This document shows, one piece after another, positions 45,838 to 54,284 of a stretch of 64,000 nt of DNA; position 1 is the stretch's first letter; every line of letters starts with the position of its first letter. The DNA comes from an uncultured Bacteroidales bacterium (GTDB lineage Bacteria; Bacteroidota; Bacteroidia; Bacteroidales; Bacteroidaceae), in the NCBI GenBank assembly GCA_902786925.1, contig CADAEK010000006.1, positions 46,202 through 110,201 on the forward strand, written 5' to 3'. The notes under the pieces are model-generated. The model was not told the DNA's origin and searched no databases. It saw only the letters and a list, made by a program, of their open reading frames with translations. A program made the translations under genes and the position numbers.

Positions 45838-48039
45838 ATGAAGAATATATTGAAAACCATCGCCTTCGCTGCAGTCATTGCCACAGGTGCTGTGTCAACC
45901 TCCTGCGAGGACATGATGACAGTTGATACAGGCGATAAAGCATACAAAAATGCACAAGACACGCTCTACTCCTATCGTGGCATCATGCGTGCCATGCAGG
46001 ATGTGGCTGAGCGTCAAGTCATCCTTGGAGAGATACGCGGCGACCTTGTCGCATCAACCCAGTACACAACCGACACACTGTACGCCATCTCCAACTTTGA
46101 CGATCCTAAAGACGGCACATGCTCGATGCTGCAGATTCGAGATTATTACAATATCATCAACAACTGCAACTTCTACATTCACTATGCCGACACCAACAAG
46201 GTGAAGTCCAACATCAAGTTCATGCTCCCCGAGTATGCACAGGTCAAGACGATTCGCGCTTGGGCCTACCTTCAGTTGGTCAAGAATTACAAAGAGGTGC
46301 CTTATATCACTAAGCCTGTTGACAAGTTAAGCATTATTGACAATTTTAATTATGCACGTGACGTTGTCAACAAGGACAACCTGATAGACAAGATTCTGGC
46401 AGATGGATTGGAAAACTTTGTTGACATGCGCTATCCTCAGCATGGTGGTTCCAACACTGAGGCTTTTGGTACATTGGACAATGGAGCCGTTCAGATCAGC
46501 AACAAATTGATCATGATTCCTGTACGCATCGTATTGGGCGACCTCTACTTGCTGCGTGGTGCAACAACCAGCGACTACACCAAGGCTGCTCAGTACTATT
46601 ATGAGTACCTGAAACGAGAAGCCACCCCACTCCCTCAGCAATACTATGCCTATTTAGGCAGCATCGGTGGTATCATCGATCAAGGCGATTTTGAGGCACT
46701 TGGACTTGTGACACCAACAGAATGGGGCAGATGGGCTGGCACTTATACCAACAACTCATCGAACGAAATCATTTCTTCCATCCCAAGCTCTGCCAATGCA
46801 GGCTATGGAAAGATGCTCACCCGTGTGGCAGACATCTTCGGCTATAAGACATCTTCATCTCAGCGCACAACCAACAGTTCTTCTACTGAAAGCAATGCAG
46901 ACAATGAAGACCAGTCTTCAGGCGCAGTTTCTGTCTCTCGCACCAACAAGCGCCAATACGCTCCATCTAATGCCTACCAAGATGTGGTGAATCAACAGAC
47001 ATACATCCAAATGCGCGTCATCAACTCTTCCAGCGGTGAAATCGAGGCCACTCCTGTAGAGAATTGCGATGCCCGTTACTATGGTTCTGTAGAGTCATAT
47101 ACCTACTCTAATGCACAAGGCATTGATGAATCCTACCCACTTTGCAGCAAAGCTGCTCATGGAGGCACATTCTATTACACAATCCCTACTTACCGCAAGA
47201 CTCTCATCTGGCTCCGCATGGCAGAAGCCATCAACCGTGCAGGCTATCCTGAGTTTGCGTTTGCCATCTTAAAGGACGGTATCAACAAGTACACCCTACC
47301 TACCATCAGCAAAGAATACATCGACAAGTTTGAGGATGAAGTTGGCTACCAGATTTACACTCACAAGACTGAAGAGAACAACTTCATCTATCAGGATCCT
47401 ACCAACAAAGCATTCTTCGAGAAAGATGGAGAAGGTAGCTTTGTAGAGTGCAGCTTGTCTGCCGACGAGATAAAGGAGAACTATGTTGTGTACCAAGACA
47501 CCATTGGCAAGCTCAACTACAACGATGAGATGGCCATGTACTATGTCACAGACACTGTTCGTCTGAAAGCCTTCAACAGCATGCTCGACTTCAGCGGAGA
47601 CGTCTGGAATAACACTTATGGTATTCATGCCAGAGGCGTTGGCATGAGCAGCCTCACTTCCACAAAGAACATTGTCACCCACATCGCTGGTAAGTACGAC
47701 CGCACCTATTATGACTATGACCATCTGTTGGCCGCGCAGTTGGGAAGCACAGCTCATCCACAGCTGCAAGATTCCATCAATGCGGTGGAAAACATCATTG
47801 TGGACGAGTTGGCACTGGAAACTGCATTTGAAGGCAACCGCTTCACAGACCTTGTGCGCGTAGCCGAGCATAAAAACGCATCTGGTTTCAATGGAACAGA
47901 ATGGCTTGCCCTGAAGATTGCTAACCGTGGCACTAAGGCTGCTACCTCAAAAGCACCAGGTGTAGATGGCTATAATGCAAATCTCTATGCCAAGCTGAAA
48001 GATCAGAAGAACTGGTATTTCACTGTACCGAAGAAATAA
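45838..48039 (+). CDS. SusD/RagB surface lipoprotein 2
   Basis: 733 residues, longer than most SusD proteins. Lipidation Cys23 (VSTSC) followed by EDMMTVDTGD. TPR part: IRDYYNIINNCNFYIHYAD and QVKTIRAWAYLQLVKNYKEVPYI, the SusD signature. C-terminal part: YRKTLIWLRMAEAINRAGYPEFAF and VDELALETAFEGNRFTDLVRVAEH. A Ser/Thr-rich insert of about 40 residues (about 340-380, TSSSQRTTNSSSTESNADNE) is probably a flexible surface loop and a candidate O-glycosylation stretch. Last gene of the operon; a strong terminator follows at 48089. Confidence 0.93.
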   Translation: MKNILKTIAFAAVIATGAVSTSCEDMMTVDTGDKAYKNAQDTLYSYRGIMRAMQDVAERQVILGEIRGDLVASTQYTTDTLYAISNFDDPKDGTCSMLQIRDYYNIINNCNFYIHYADTNKVKSNIKFMLPEYAQVKTIRAWAYLQLVKNYKEVPYITKPVDKLSIIDNFNYARDVVNKDNLIDKILADGLENFVDMRYPQHGGSNTEAFGTLDNGAVQISNKLIMIPVRIVLGDLYLLRGATTSDYTKAAQYYYEYLKREATPLPQQYYAYLGSIGGIIDQGDFEALGLVTPTEWGRWAGTYTNNSSNEIISSIPSSANAGYGKMLTRVADIFGYKTSSSQRTTNSSSTESNADNEDQSSGAVSVSRTNKRQYAPSNAYQDVVNQQTYIQMRVINSSSGEIEATPVENCDARYYGSVESYTYSNAQGIDESYPLCSKAAHGGTFYYTIPTYRKTLIWLRMAEAINRAGYPEFAFAILKDGINKYTLPTISKEYIDKFEDEVGYQIYTHKTEENNFIYQDPTNKAFFEKDGEGSFVECSLSADEIKENYVVYQDTIGKLNYNDEMAMYYVTDTVRLKAFNSMLDFSGDVWNNTYGIHARGVGMSSLTSTKNIVTHIAGKYDRTYYDYDHLLAAQLGSTAHPQLQDSINAVENIIVDELALETAFEGNRFTDLVRVAEHKNASGFNGTEWLALKIANRGTKAATSKAPGVDGYNANLYAKLKDQKNWYFTVPKK

Positions 48040-48088
48040 ATCCAGTGGATGATGGCACAAGATAAGCCATACAGTCACAACCCACTCC

Positions 48089-48135
48089 AAGGGGGCATGC
48101 CATTCCAAAATGGTATGTCCCCTTTCTTTTTCTCC
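48089..48135 (+). terminator. Terminator of the FAS1-SusCD operon
   Basis: AAGGGGGCATGCCATT (48089-48104) pairs with AATGGTATGTCCCCTT (48109-48124), 16 pairs with two G-T, loop CCAA, then TCTTTTTCTC. Confidence 0.85.
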
Positions 48136-48190
48136 TCTTTTTCCTCCTACCCTTCCCACAAGCAGAAGAGCCCCCACAACGTCTCTACGT

Positions 48191-48282
48191 CCGCACGGTG
48201 CGCATATATTATCACACACCCTGCGCATAATTAATAGCGCAGGGTGCACGATTATACATGCGCAGGGCAAGGCGAAATAGAG
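48191..48282. repeat. 23-bp tandem array, four units (family shared with 21003)
   Basis: Units start at 48191, 48214, 48237 and 48260, an exact 23-bp period. Cores: CCGCACGGTGCGC, ACACACCCTGCGC, GCGCAGGGTGCAC, GCGCAGGGCAAGG, each with a 10-bp A/T-rich spacer. Units 2 and 3 are in opposite orientation and can form a perfect 10-bp stem (48217-48226 with 48237-48246). It lies in the 369-base spacer between susD2 and deoD. Confidence 0.88.
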
Positions 48283-48333
48283 GCTGTGGATAAGGACTTG
48301 AATATTCCTCGCCAATTCTTTTTCTTGTCTTTT

Positions 48334-48365
48334 TTTGGCGCTGATTTCCAAAAGCACTATCTTTG
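48334..48365 (+). promoter_or_regulatory. Promoter of deoD, both boxes
   Basis: TTTG (48334-48337), 20 bases, then TATCTTTG (48358-48365). This is the best two-box Bacteroidetes promoter in the window. It leaves a leader of about 37 nt before ATG 48409. Confidence 0.75.
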
Positions 48366-48408
48366 CAACGATATATCAGTATTCATGACCTTTTCAATCT
48401 TACGAACT

Positions 48409-49125
48409 ATGGCCACTCCACACATATCAGCCCCAGACGGAGCTTTTGCCAAGACCGTTCTGATGCCTGGCGACCCATTGAGAGCTAAGTATATTGCAAA
48501 GAGCTTCCTAACAGATGCTCGCTTGGTCACATCCGTGCGCAACGTGCTGGGATACACGGGCCTGTATCATGGTGTTCCTGTATCCGTGATGGCTAGTGGC
48601 ATGGGCATGCCCAGCATTGGCATCTATTCCTACGAATTGTACCACTTCTACGGTGTGGAGAACATCATTCGTATTGGTTCGGCAGGCAGCTACCGTCCAT
48701 GGCTGAAAGTGATGGATGTCACACTGGCCGACAGCGCCTACAGTGATTCCACATTCGCAAAGCTTCAAGGTGGTGAGACATCGCACAGCATCAAGCCAAG
48801 TGCTGAACTGAACAGCGCCATCGAAAAGAAAGCAGAAGAATTAGGCATTGAATGCAAAAAGAGCGTCGTCCATTCCAGCGATGTGTTCTATGCAGATGCT
48901 TCACAAGGCACATGGCAGGACATCGCTGAGCGAACCGGCAGCGACTGCGTGGAGATGGAGAGTTTCGCCTTGTTCCACAATGCCCGTCAATTAGGCAAAC
49001 GAGCCGCTTGCTTGCTCACCATTAGCGACTCCTTTGTGGACCACACCGAACTGACTGCCGAACAACGACAGAACTCATTCACAGAAATGATGCGTCTGGC
49101 TTTGGAAACAGCAATCTCCTTATAA
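48409..49125 (+). CDS. deoD: Purine nucleoside phosphorylase, DeoD type
   Basis: Phosphorolysis of purine nucleosides for salvage; 238 residues, the trimer-of-dimers DeoD class. MATPHISAPDGAFAKTVLMP at the start matches E. coli DeoD closely, followed by GDPLRAKYIA (phosphate site). SGMGMPSIGIYSYEL is family-typical; GSAGSY and SDVFYAD line the active site. VEMESFALFHNA binds ribose, and the catalytic Asp is in TISDSF. ATG 48409 is preferred over in-frame ATG 48385, because the extra eight residues are not in the family. It is placed between the uptake operon and the multidomain peptidase gene, which starts 38 bases later. Confidence 0.94.
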   Translation: MATPHISAPDGAFAKTVLMPGDPLRAKYIAKSFLTDARLVTSVRNVLGYTGLYHGVPVSVMASGMGMPSIGIYSYELYHFYGVENIIRIGSAGSYRPWLKVMDVTLADSAYSDSTFAKLQGGETSHSIKPSAELNSAIEKKAEELGIECKKSVVHSSDVFYADASQGTWQDIAERTGSDCVEMESFALFHNARQLGKRAACLLTISDSFVDHTELTAEQRQNSFTEMMRLALETAISL

Positions 49126-49163
49126 CGAATACAACTAATTAACTATTAACCTACATATTTTGT

Positions 49164-52100
49164 ATGAGAAAGCTTATACTAATCAACTTCCTGATGGTAA
49201 TAGCATTGTGCGTCAACGCACAGATTGACATCACGAAATATTACCTTGAAAACTACGGGTTTGATGATAAATTTGACTACAAATCCGGCCAGACTACAAA
49301 TGTTGCAGAGGAAATCAAGAGTGTGAAAGGTTGGACATCAACCCTTAGTGCCACATACACCATTGTGGGCACTTATGAATTTGGATTTAAGGGAGTCTTC
49401 AATACAGCTACTGTACCCGAAACGGGCTATGACGGAGAAGCAGGTGGAGGCTTGGCCTTTTCGACAGGATGGGACCAGACGTTCAAATTTTCACAGAGTG
49501 TCTATCTCCCAGCAGGAACCTACACCCTAAGGGTGCCCACCTACAACGGAAGCAATGTCACATCAGCCACGTCACAACTGGCATGGGTTCCCAGCTCCGG
49601 CACCGCTGTCACTTCCACCAGAACCAGCTACAAGGCTATGAGCTGGACCGTTGACGAAATCACATTCACGCTGACAAAACGCACAAAAGGAACTATCCAA
49701 TTCGGCATGAAGGCTGCCAGCGGAGGTTCTGCTAACTCAGCCAAACTCATTGTGGACTATGTACAATTGTTGGGCACAAACATGGCTGTTGATAAAACCA
49801 TCTTGAACTCGGCCCTCAAAACAGCGAACAATCGCTACAACGAAACAGGCAAAGAAGCCGCTGCACTAAAAAGCGTCATCGATGCCGGACAATCCGTGTA
49901 CGACAATGCGGAAACTGATTTACAAAGTGTGCTGGATGCCACTTCAGCTCTTTATGATGCCATTGAAGCCTATGACGCTGCCAATGACATGACTGCATAC
50001 ATTACCAATCCGAGTTTTGAAGATGGACTCACAGGCTGGACGTATGAAGAGATGGAACCTCAGACAAATGGTGTATTCGCGCTGACAGACGGAAACATCT
50101 ATGTAGAGAAGTGGGTTGCATCAGGAACAGTAGGTAGCGCATCCATCAAACAAACCTTGAAAAACCTGCCTAATGGAAACTATGAATTGACTGTTTCTGG
50201 ACAAAACATCGTGGAGAGTACCCCTACTACAAGCAAAACAGGCGCCTACATCTTCGCAGTATTCACCACAACCAAAAGAACGGTCAACACCGCCAAAGAA
50301 TACACTCTTGCTTTCACAAACATTGCAGGCGATGTGGAAATCGGCTTTGTTGCGGAGAATGCCAAGGGTAATTGGCTTAGTGTTGACAATTTCCGCCTCC
50401 GCTTTGTAAGCGAATTGGATGCTCAAAGCACGGTAGATGCATTACAAAGCTACATCACTACAGGTGAATCACTCCTAAAAAACACGATGGCAGGTGACGC
50501 ATCAACAACCCTTTCATCCGCTATTGAAACAGCCCAATCCATGACTGTTGAATCGACCAGTGAGGACATCCAAAATGCAGCCCAGCAAATCATTGCAGCC
50601 ATTGAACAGGCACGCATATCCATTGCTTCGTTCAAAACGCTCTTGTCAGAACTGAGCACGGCCAGCTCTACTATCAAAAGCAACATGTCCATCACAGCTT
50701 ACAATGAGCTCAACACAGCCATTGTAACAGGTGAAGCACTTAAAGATGCCCCCGCCAATGCTCTTGAAGCAAACGTGAAAGCTGCGAATCTGAATCTGGA
50801 AGCAGCAATTGCGCATGCCAAAACAGCCATTACGGAGTACAAAACAGTCGTAACCCAGTTGAGTACAGCCACAGCACAACAAGGCAGCATGATGTCAACA
50901 GAAGCTTCGACAGCTCTGAATACAGCCATCCTCGCAGGACAAACTATCAGCACAGCCTCAACAGATGAAGAAGTACAAAATGCAGGAACAGCACTAACGG
51001 AAGCCAATGCCCTTGCCAAGACATCCATCGCACTCTACAAGAACCTGCAAACACAAGTGGATGCCGCAAACAATACATATGACGAAAACAAGAATGGCGC
51101 AGAGGCACTGAAAGCCGAACTAGACCATGCAACAGCATTGGTGACAAGCGGAAATTCCGACCCAGATGACCTCGTGGAAGAGGTTGACATCCTAAAAAAA
51201 GCCATCTTCGCATTCAATCTTGCCAATCCAGAACCTGGTTCAGGCACGGCTCCTGCTGTAAAGAAGACAGTCACATATGTCGCTACAGGTGCCACACAAG
51301 CACTGATGCGTGCCACTATTGCAGGCAGCAATATTCTCGAGCAAGGTGTATGCTGGAGCACTGAGCATGCCCCTACTGTGCTAGACAATCGCAGCACAAA
51401 ATCATTCTCACTTAAAGGAACTCTCTTCCACATTACAGGACTTAAGCCTGCCACAGTTTATTACCTACGGCCTTACGTCATCAACAAAACATACACCGTG
51501 GCATACGGCGATGAAGTCAAGATTGTCACCATGCCTAAAGGCACTTGCACTTGGTCCTGGGACGAAGAAGGGCCGGATGAAGCGACGAATGCACGTTGCC
51601 GCAATGCCATCAAGGAAACCATTGACTATTTCAATGAATGGACTGGCATTCAAGGCTTCCACTTGCAAGGGCACTATGTTCCAGGCGCTGGTGCAGGAAG
51701 TGGTACGGCAGACTGCTCATACGGAGGCTATATGCGCATCAGTCAAAACACGGCCAATCAAGCTATTGGCACCGTACTACACGAGACGGGCCATGGCGTA
51801 GGAGTAGGAACCGGAGAACGATATAGTGACACTAACCTCCACGACTGGTGGTGGAAGGGCCGTGCCACAAACGAAGCATATCAGTTCCTAGAGAATGAAC
51901 TGGGCAACTCTGAATACATATTCAAAGGTGACGGCACACACGCCTGGGGCGGCAAGGAGGATATATACGCCTCTTACGATTGGCTTGTCAATGGTTCCAG
52001 CAACGACAAGCACCAAGAAATTCAATATATTGGTGGCATGTGCATCTTGCGTGGAATGTTCATCGATGGCCTTGATCCTACTTCCAGTGGCTGGTGGTAT

Positions 52101-52814
52101 ACAACCCACAACGGCATTTCGGGCTACACGTATAACTTTGATGACAACAAGAAGTATTATCTGATGAACAAGGATTCCAATCGCGGACTTGGCGAAGGAT
52201 TGCTCTATCACCGCGGCATCAGCTCTGCTAGCTGGAAACCATACTTGCCAGGCGAATCCATCAGCGACGAGGCTGCATGGTACATTGAGTTCGATGCCAA
52301 GAAGGGGTACTACATGTTCAAGAACGCATCCTCAGGCAGATACCTTTCTCACGCATCAAGTATCATATTGAAGAATATCACGACCCCCACCAATGACGAA
52401 CTGTTCCAATTGATGCCAGACCGTACCGATGTGACGATAGGTACAGGCAAGAACACCGTCACCACACATGGCTATTGGTTCACATGGACGACCGACGGAT
52501 TCAAATCGATGAGTGCCAACGCCTTGTCGAGCGCGAATGGTTACGGGACGGTTGTACAAACATCGTTCAACTATAGTGATGATGCCACTACACAACAATG
52601 GATTATCATCAGCGAAGATGAATTGGAGGCATACCAGAACGCCGCTATTGCGACTGGCATCCACTCCATTGAGTTGGATAACACAACCCCAGATGGAAAC
52701 AAGACCGTGGTGGGCATCTATACAACGGGAGGCATCCAATTGCAGAAAACCACTAAGGGCTTCAACGTCATCAAGTATAGCGATGGCTCCAGCGAAACAA
52801 TCTATATCAAATAA
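49164..52814 (+). CDS. Large secreted multidomain metallopeptidase with binding modules
   Basis: 1216 residues with signal peptide (about 1-19, CVNA-QIDI). In order: a beta-sandwich (about 25-210, binding-module-like); a short helical FIVAR-like stretch (215-278); a second beta-sandwich (280-415, NPSFEDGLTGWTYEE, a CBM4/9-like start); about 270 residues of Ala/Thr-rich helical FIVAR-like repeats (420-690, repeated AxxxLNxAIxxG); a fibronectin-type domain (715-795, EQGVCWSTEHAPT, GLKPATVYYLRPYV); a zinc peptidase domain (about 800-965) with HETGHGVGVGTGERY (873-887; H873, E874, H877); a ricin/beta-trefoil-like part (990-1155, YYLMNKDSNRGLGEG, YMFKNASSGRYLS); and a sorting-type tail (1165-1216). 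I know no family with exactly this peptidase motif. GH28 starts 1 base after its stop. Confidence 0.75.
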   Translation: MRKLILINFLMVIALCVNAQIDITKYYLENYGFDDKFDYKSGQTTNVAEEIKSVKGWTSTLSATYTIVGTYEFGFKGVFNTATVPETGYDGEAGGGLAFSTGWDQTFKFSQSVYLPAGTYTLRVPTYNGSNVTSATSQLAWVPSSGTAVTSTRTSYKAMSWTVDEITFTLTKRTKGTIQFGMKAASGGSANSAKLIVDYVQLLGTNMAVDKTILNSALKTANNRYNETGKEAAALKSVIDAGQSVYDNAETDLQSVLDATSALYDAIEAYDAANDMTAYITNPSFEDGLTGWTYEEMEPQTNGVFALTDGNIYVEKWVASGTVGSASIKQTLKNLPNGNYELTVSGQNIVESTPTTSKTGAYIFAVFTTTKRTVNTAKEYTLAFTNIAGDVEIGFVAENAKGNWLSVDNFRLRFVSELDAQSTVDALQSYITTGESLLKNTMAGDASTTLSSAIETAQSMTVESTSEDIQNAAQQIIAAIEQARISIASFKTLLSELSTASSTIKSNMSITAYNELNTAIVTGEALKDAPANALEANVKAANLNLEAAIAHAKTAITEYKTVVTQLSTATAQQGSMMSTEASTALNTAILAGQTISTASTDEEVQNAGTALTEANALAKTSIALYKNLQTQVDAANNTYDENKNGAEALKAELDHATALVTSGNSDPDDLVEEVDILKKAIFAFNLANPEPGSGTAPAVKKTVTYVATGATQALMRATIAGSNILEQGVCWSTEHAPTVLDNRSTKSFSLKGTLFHITGLKPATVYYLRPYVINKTYTVAYGDEVKIVTMPKGTCTWSWDEEGPDEATNARCRNAIKETIDYFNEWTGIQGFHLQGHYVPGAGAGSGTADCSYGGYMRISQNTANQAIGTVLHETGHGVGVGTGERYSDTNLHDWWWKGRATNEAYQFLENELGNSEYIFKGDGTHAWGGKEDIYASYDWLVNGSSNDKHQEIQYIGGMCILRGMFIDGLDPTSSGWWYTTHNGISGYTYNFDDNKKYYLMNKDSNRGLGEGLLYHRGISSASWKPYLPGESISDEAAWYIEFDAKKGYYMFKNASSGRYLSHASSIILKNITTPTNDELFQLMPDRTDVTIGTGKNTVTTHGYWFTWTTDGFKSMSANALSSANGYGTVVQTSFNYSDDATTQQWIIISEDELEAYQNAAIATGIHSIELDNTTPDGNKTVVGIYTTGGIQLQKTTKGFNVIKYSDGSSETIYIK

Positions 52815-52815
52815 G

Positions 52816-54180
52816 ATGAAATACCGACTCATATCATTGATGGCATGCGCACTCATGTGCATGCCATCTTTTGCCCGAAAGACTGCAGACCTATGGCCTG
52901 ACGGAACAGCAATAAATGCATGGTTCAAGCAAACTACGCCAGTGGAAATTTCCAAGTTAGGCAGACAATATCGCGTGACAGATTATGGCGTAGTGAACGA
53001 CGGGGAAATACACACAGCCGAGATGCAGCAACTCATCAACAAGGTGTCGGCAGAAGGCGGCGGAGTAATTGTAGTGCCCGAAGGGACCTACCTTACAGGC
53101 GCCCTATTCTTTAAGCAAGGCGTACACCTTCACCTCAATGATGGTGCCACGCTAATGGGCAGCAATAATCCAAGCGACTACCCTATTTTAAAGACCCGCA
53201 TCGAGGGAGAAACATGCCTCTACTACGCAGCCCTCATCAATGCGGACGGCTTGGACGGATTCACCATCTCCGGCAAGGGAACAATCGACGGCAATGGCTA
53301 TACCTATTGGAAACACTTTTGGGAACGCCGCAGCTGGAACCCACGTTGTACAAATAAAGACGAACAGCGTCCACGCTTAGTGTATGTGAGCAACAGCAAG
53401 AACGTACAGATTGAAGGGGTGAAATTGCAGAACTCGGCATTCTGGACAACACATATCTACAATAGCGAGAACGTGAAACTACTGCGTCTTCACATCTATT
53501 CTCCTGCTGCTCCCGTGAAAGCACCAAGCACTGACGCCATTGATTTAGATGTAGTGAAAAACATTCTCGTGAAAGACTGCTATATGAGTGTCAATGACGA
53601 TGCCATAGCCATCAAAGGCGGCAAGGGTCCGTATGCCGATTATTGGCGCACCCCCTACTCTAACATCGACATTCATCAATTTCCAGAAATGGTGGGCGAT
53701 GGTGGTAATGAGAACATTCTCATCGAGGACTGCGAATATGGATTCTGCCACGGCTGCTTAACGCTTGGAAGCGAATCGGTTTACGACCACAACATCATCT
53801 TGCGCCGCATCAAAGTGAACGAAGCGAACAACCTTCTATGGTTAAAGATGCGTCCCGACACGCCACAGCAGTACGAGTATGTTACTGTGGAAGATATCGA
53901 AGGAAATGCCAAGAACTTCATCTTGGTGGCTCCATGGACACAATTCTATGACTTGAAGGGGAGAGAAAGCACACCCATGTCGTACAGTGACCACATCACT
54001 ATGCGAAACATCAACTTTGTCTGTGATGTGTTCTTCAACGTACAACAGAAGGAAGAACAATACCACCTGAGCAATTTCGTGTTCGAGAATCTGAATGTCA
54101 CAGCAAAGAATACCGATTTTCACCCCGAATATATTGAAAATTTCACCATCAAGAACATAAGAGCCGAAAAAAAACAGTAA
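52816..54180 (+). CDS. GH28-family polygalacturonase-like enzyme
   Basis: 454 residues with a signal peptide (MKYRLISLMACALMCMPSFA, about 1-20). The parallel beta-helix fold starts at YRVTDYGVVNDGE (52-64), the usual GH28 opening. Catalytic motifs are present in altered form: STDAID (D240) for NTD, NDD (D261, D262), CHG (H312) for GHG, and LLWLKM (K about 344) for RIK. All acidic residues are kept, so it should be a hydrolase of alpha-linked uronides or related sugars. ATG 52816 follows the previous TAA by one base, so the two are certainly co-transcribed; the longer frame to 52513 lies inside the peptidase gene. Its stop codon is also part of the next promoter box. Confidence 0.88.
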   Translation: MKYRLISLMACALMCMPSFARKTADLWPDGTAINAWFKQTTPVEISKLGRQYRVTDYGVVNDGEIHTAEMQQLINKVSAEGGGVIVVPEGTYLTGALFFKQGVHLHLNDGATLMGSNNPSDYPILKTRIEGETCLYYAALINADGLDGFTISGKGTIDGNGYTYWKHFWERRSWNPRCTNKDEQRPRLVYVSNSKNVQIEGVKLQNSAFWTTHIYNSENVKLLRLHIYSPAAPVKAPSTDAIDLDVVKNILVKDCYMSVNDDAIAIKGGKGPYADYWRTPYSNIDIHQFPEMVGDGGNENILIEDCEYGFCHGCLTLGSESVYDHNIILRRIKVNEANNLLWLKMRPDTPQQYEYVTVEDIEGNAKNFILVAPWTQFYDLKGRESTPMSYSDHITMRNINFVCDVFFNVQQKEEQYHLSNFVFENLNVTAKNTDFHPEYIENFTIKNIRAEKKQ

Positions 54181-54185
54181 CTTTG
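54178..54185 (+). promoter_or_regulatory. Probable promoter of the AspT-type transporter gene
   Basis: TAACTTTG matches TAnnTTTG; its first three bases are the GH28 stop codon. A leader of about 95 nt precedes the ATG at 54285, and no hairpin or ligand-type motif was seen in it. Confidence 0.5.
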
Positions 54186-54284
54186 CACCCCGAAATCGGA
54201 AATATGGTAATTTAGTTGACAGGTTACACCTTCAAAGCCAACTATGGAAGCCTATTGCCGGCCTACTAAAAAAACAGACAAATT

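Noticed and set aside
52513..52815. Upstream in-frame extension of the GH28 gene
   Set aside because: Lies inside the peptidase gene in another frame; ATG 52816 opens a clear signal peptide.
54186..54284. Riboswitch in the leader of the AspT-type gene
   Set aside because: The 95-base leader shows no strong stem or known ligand-binding core.
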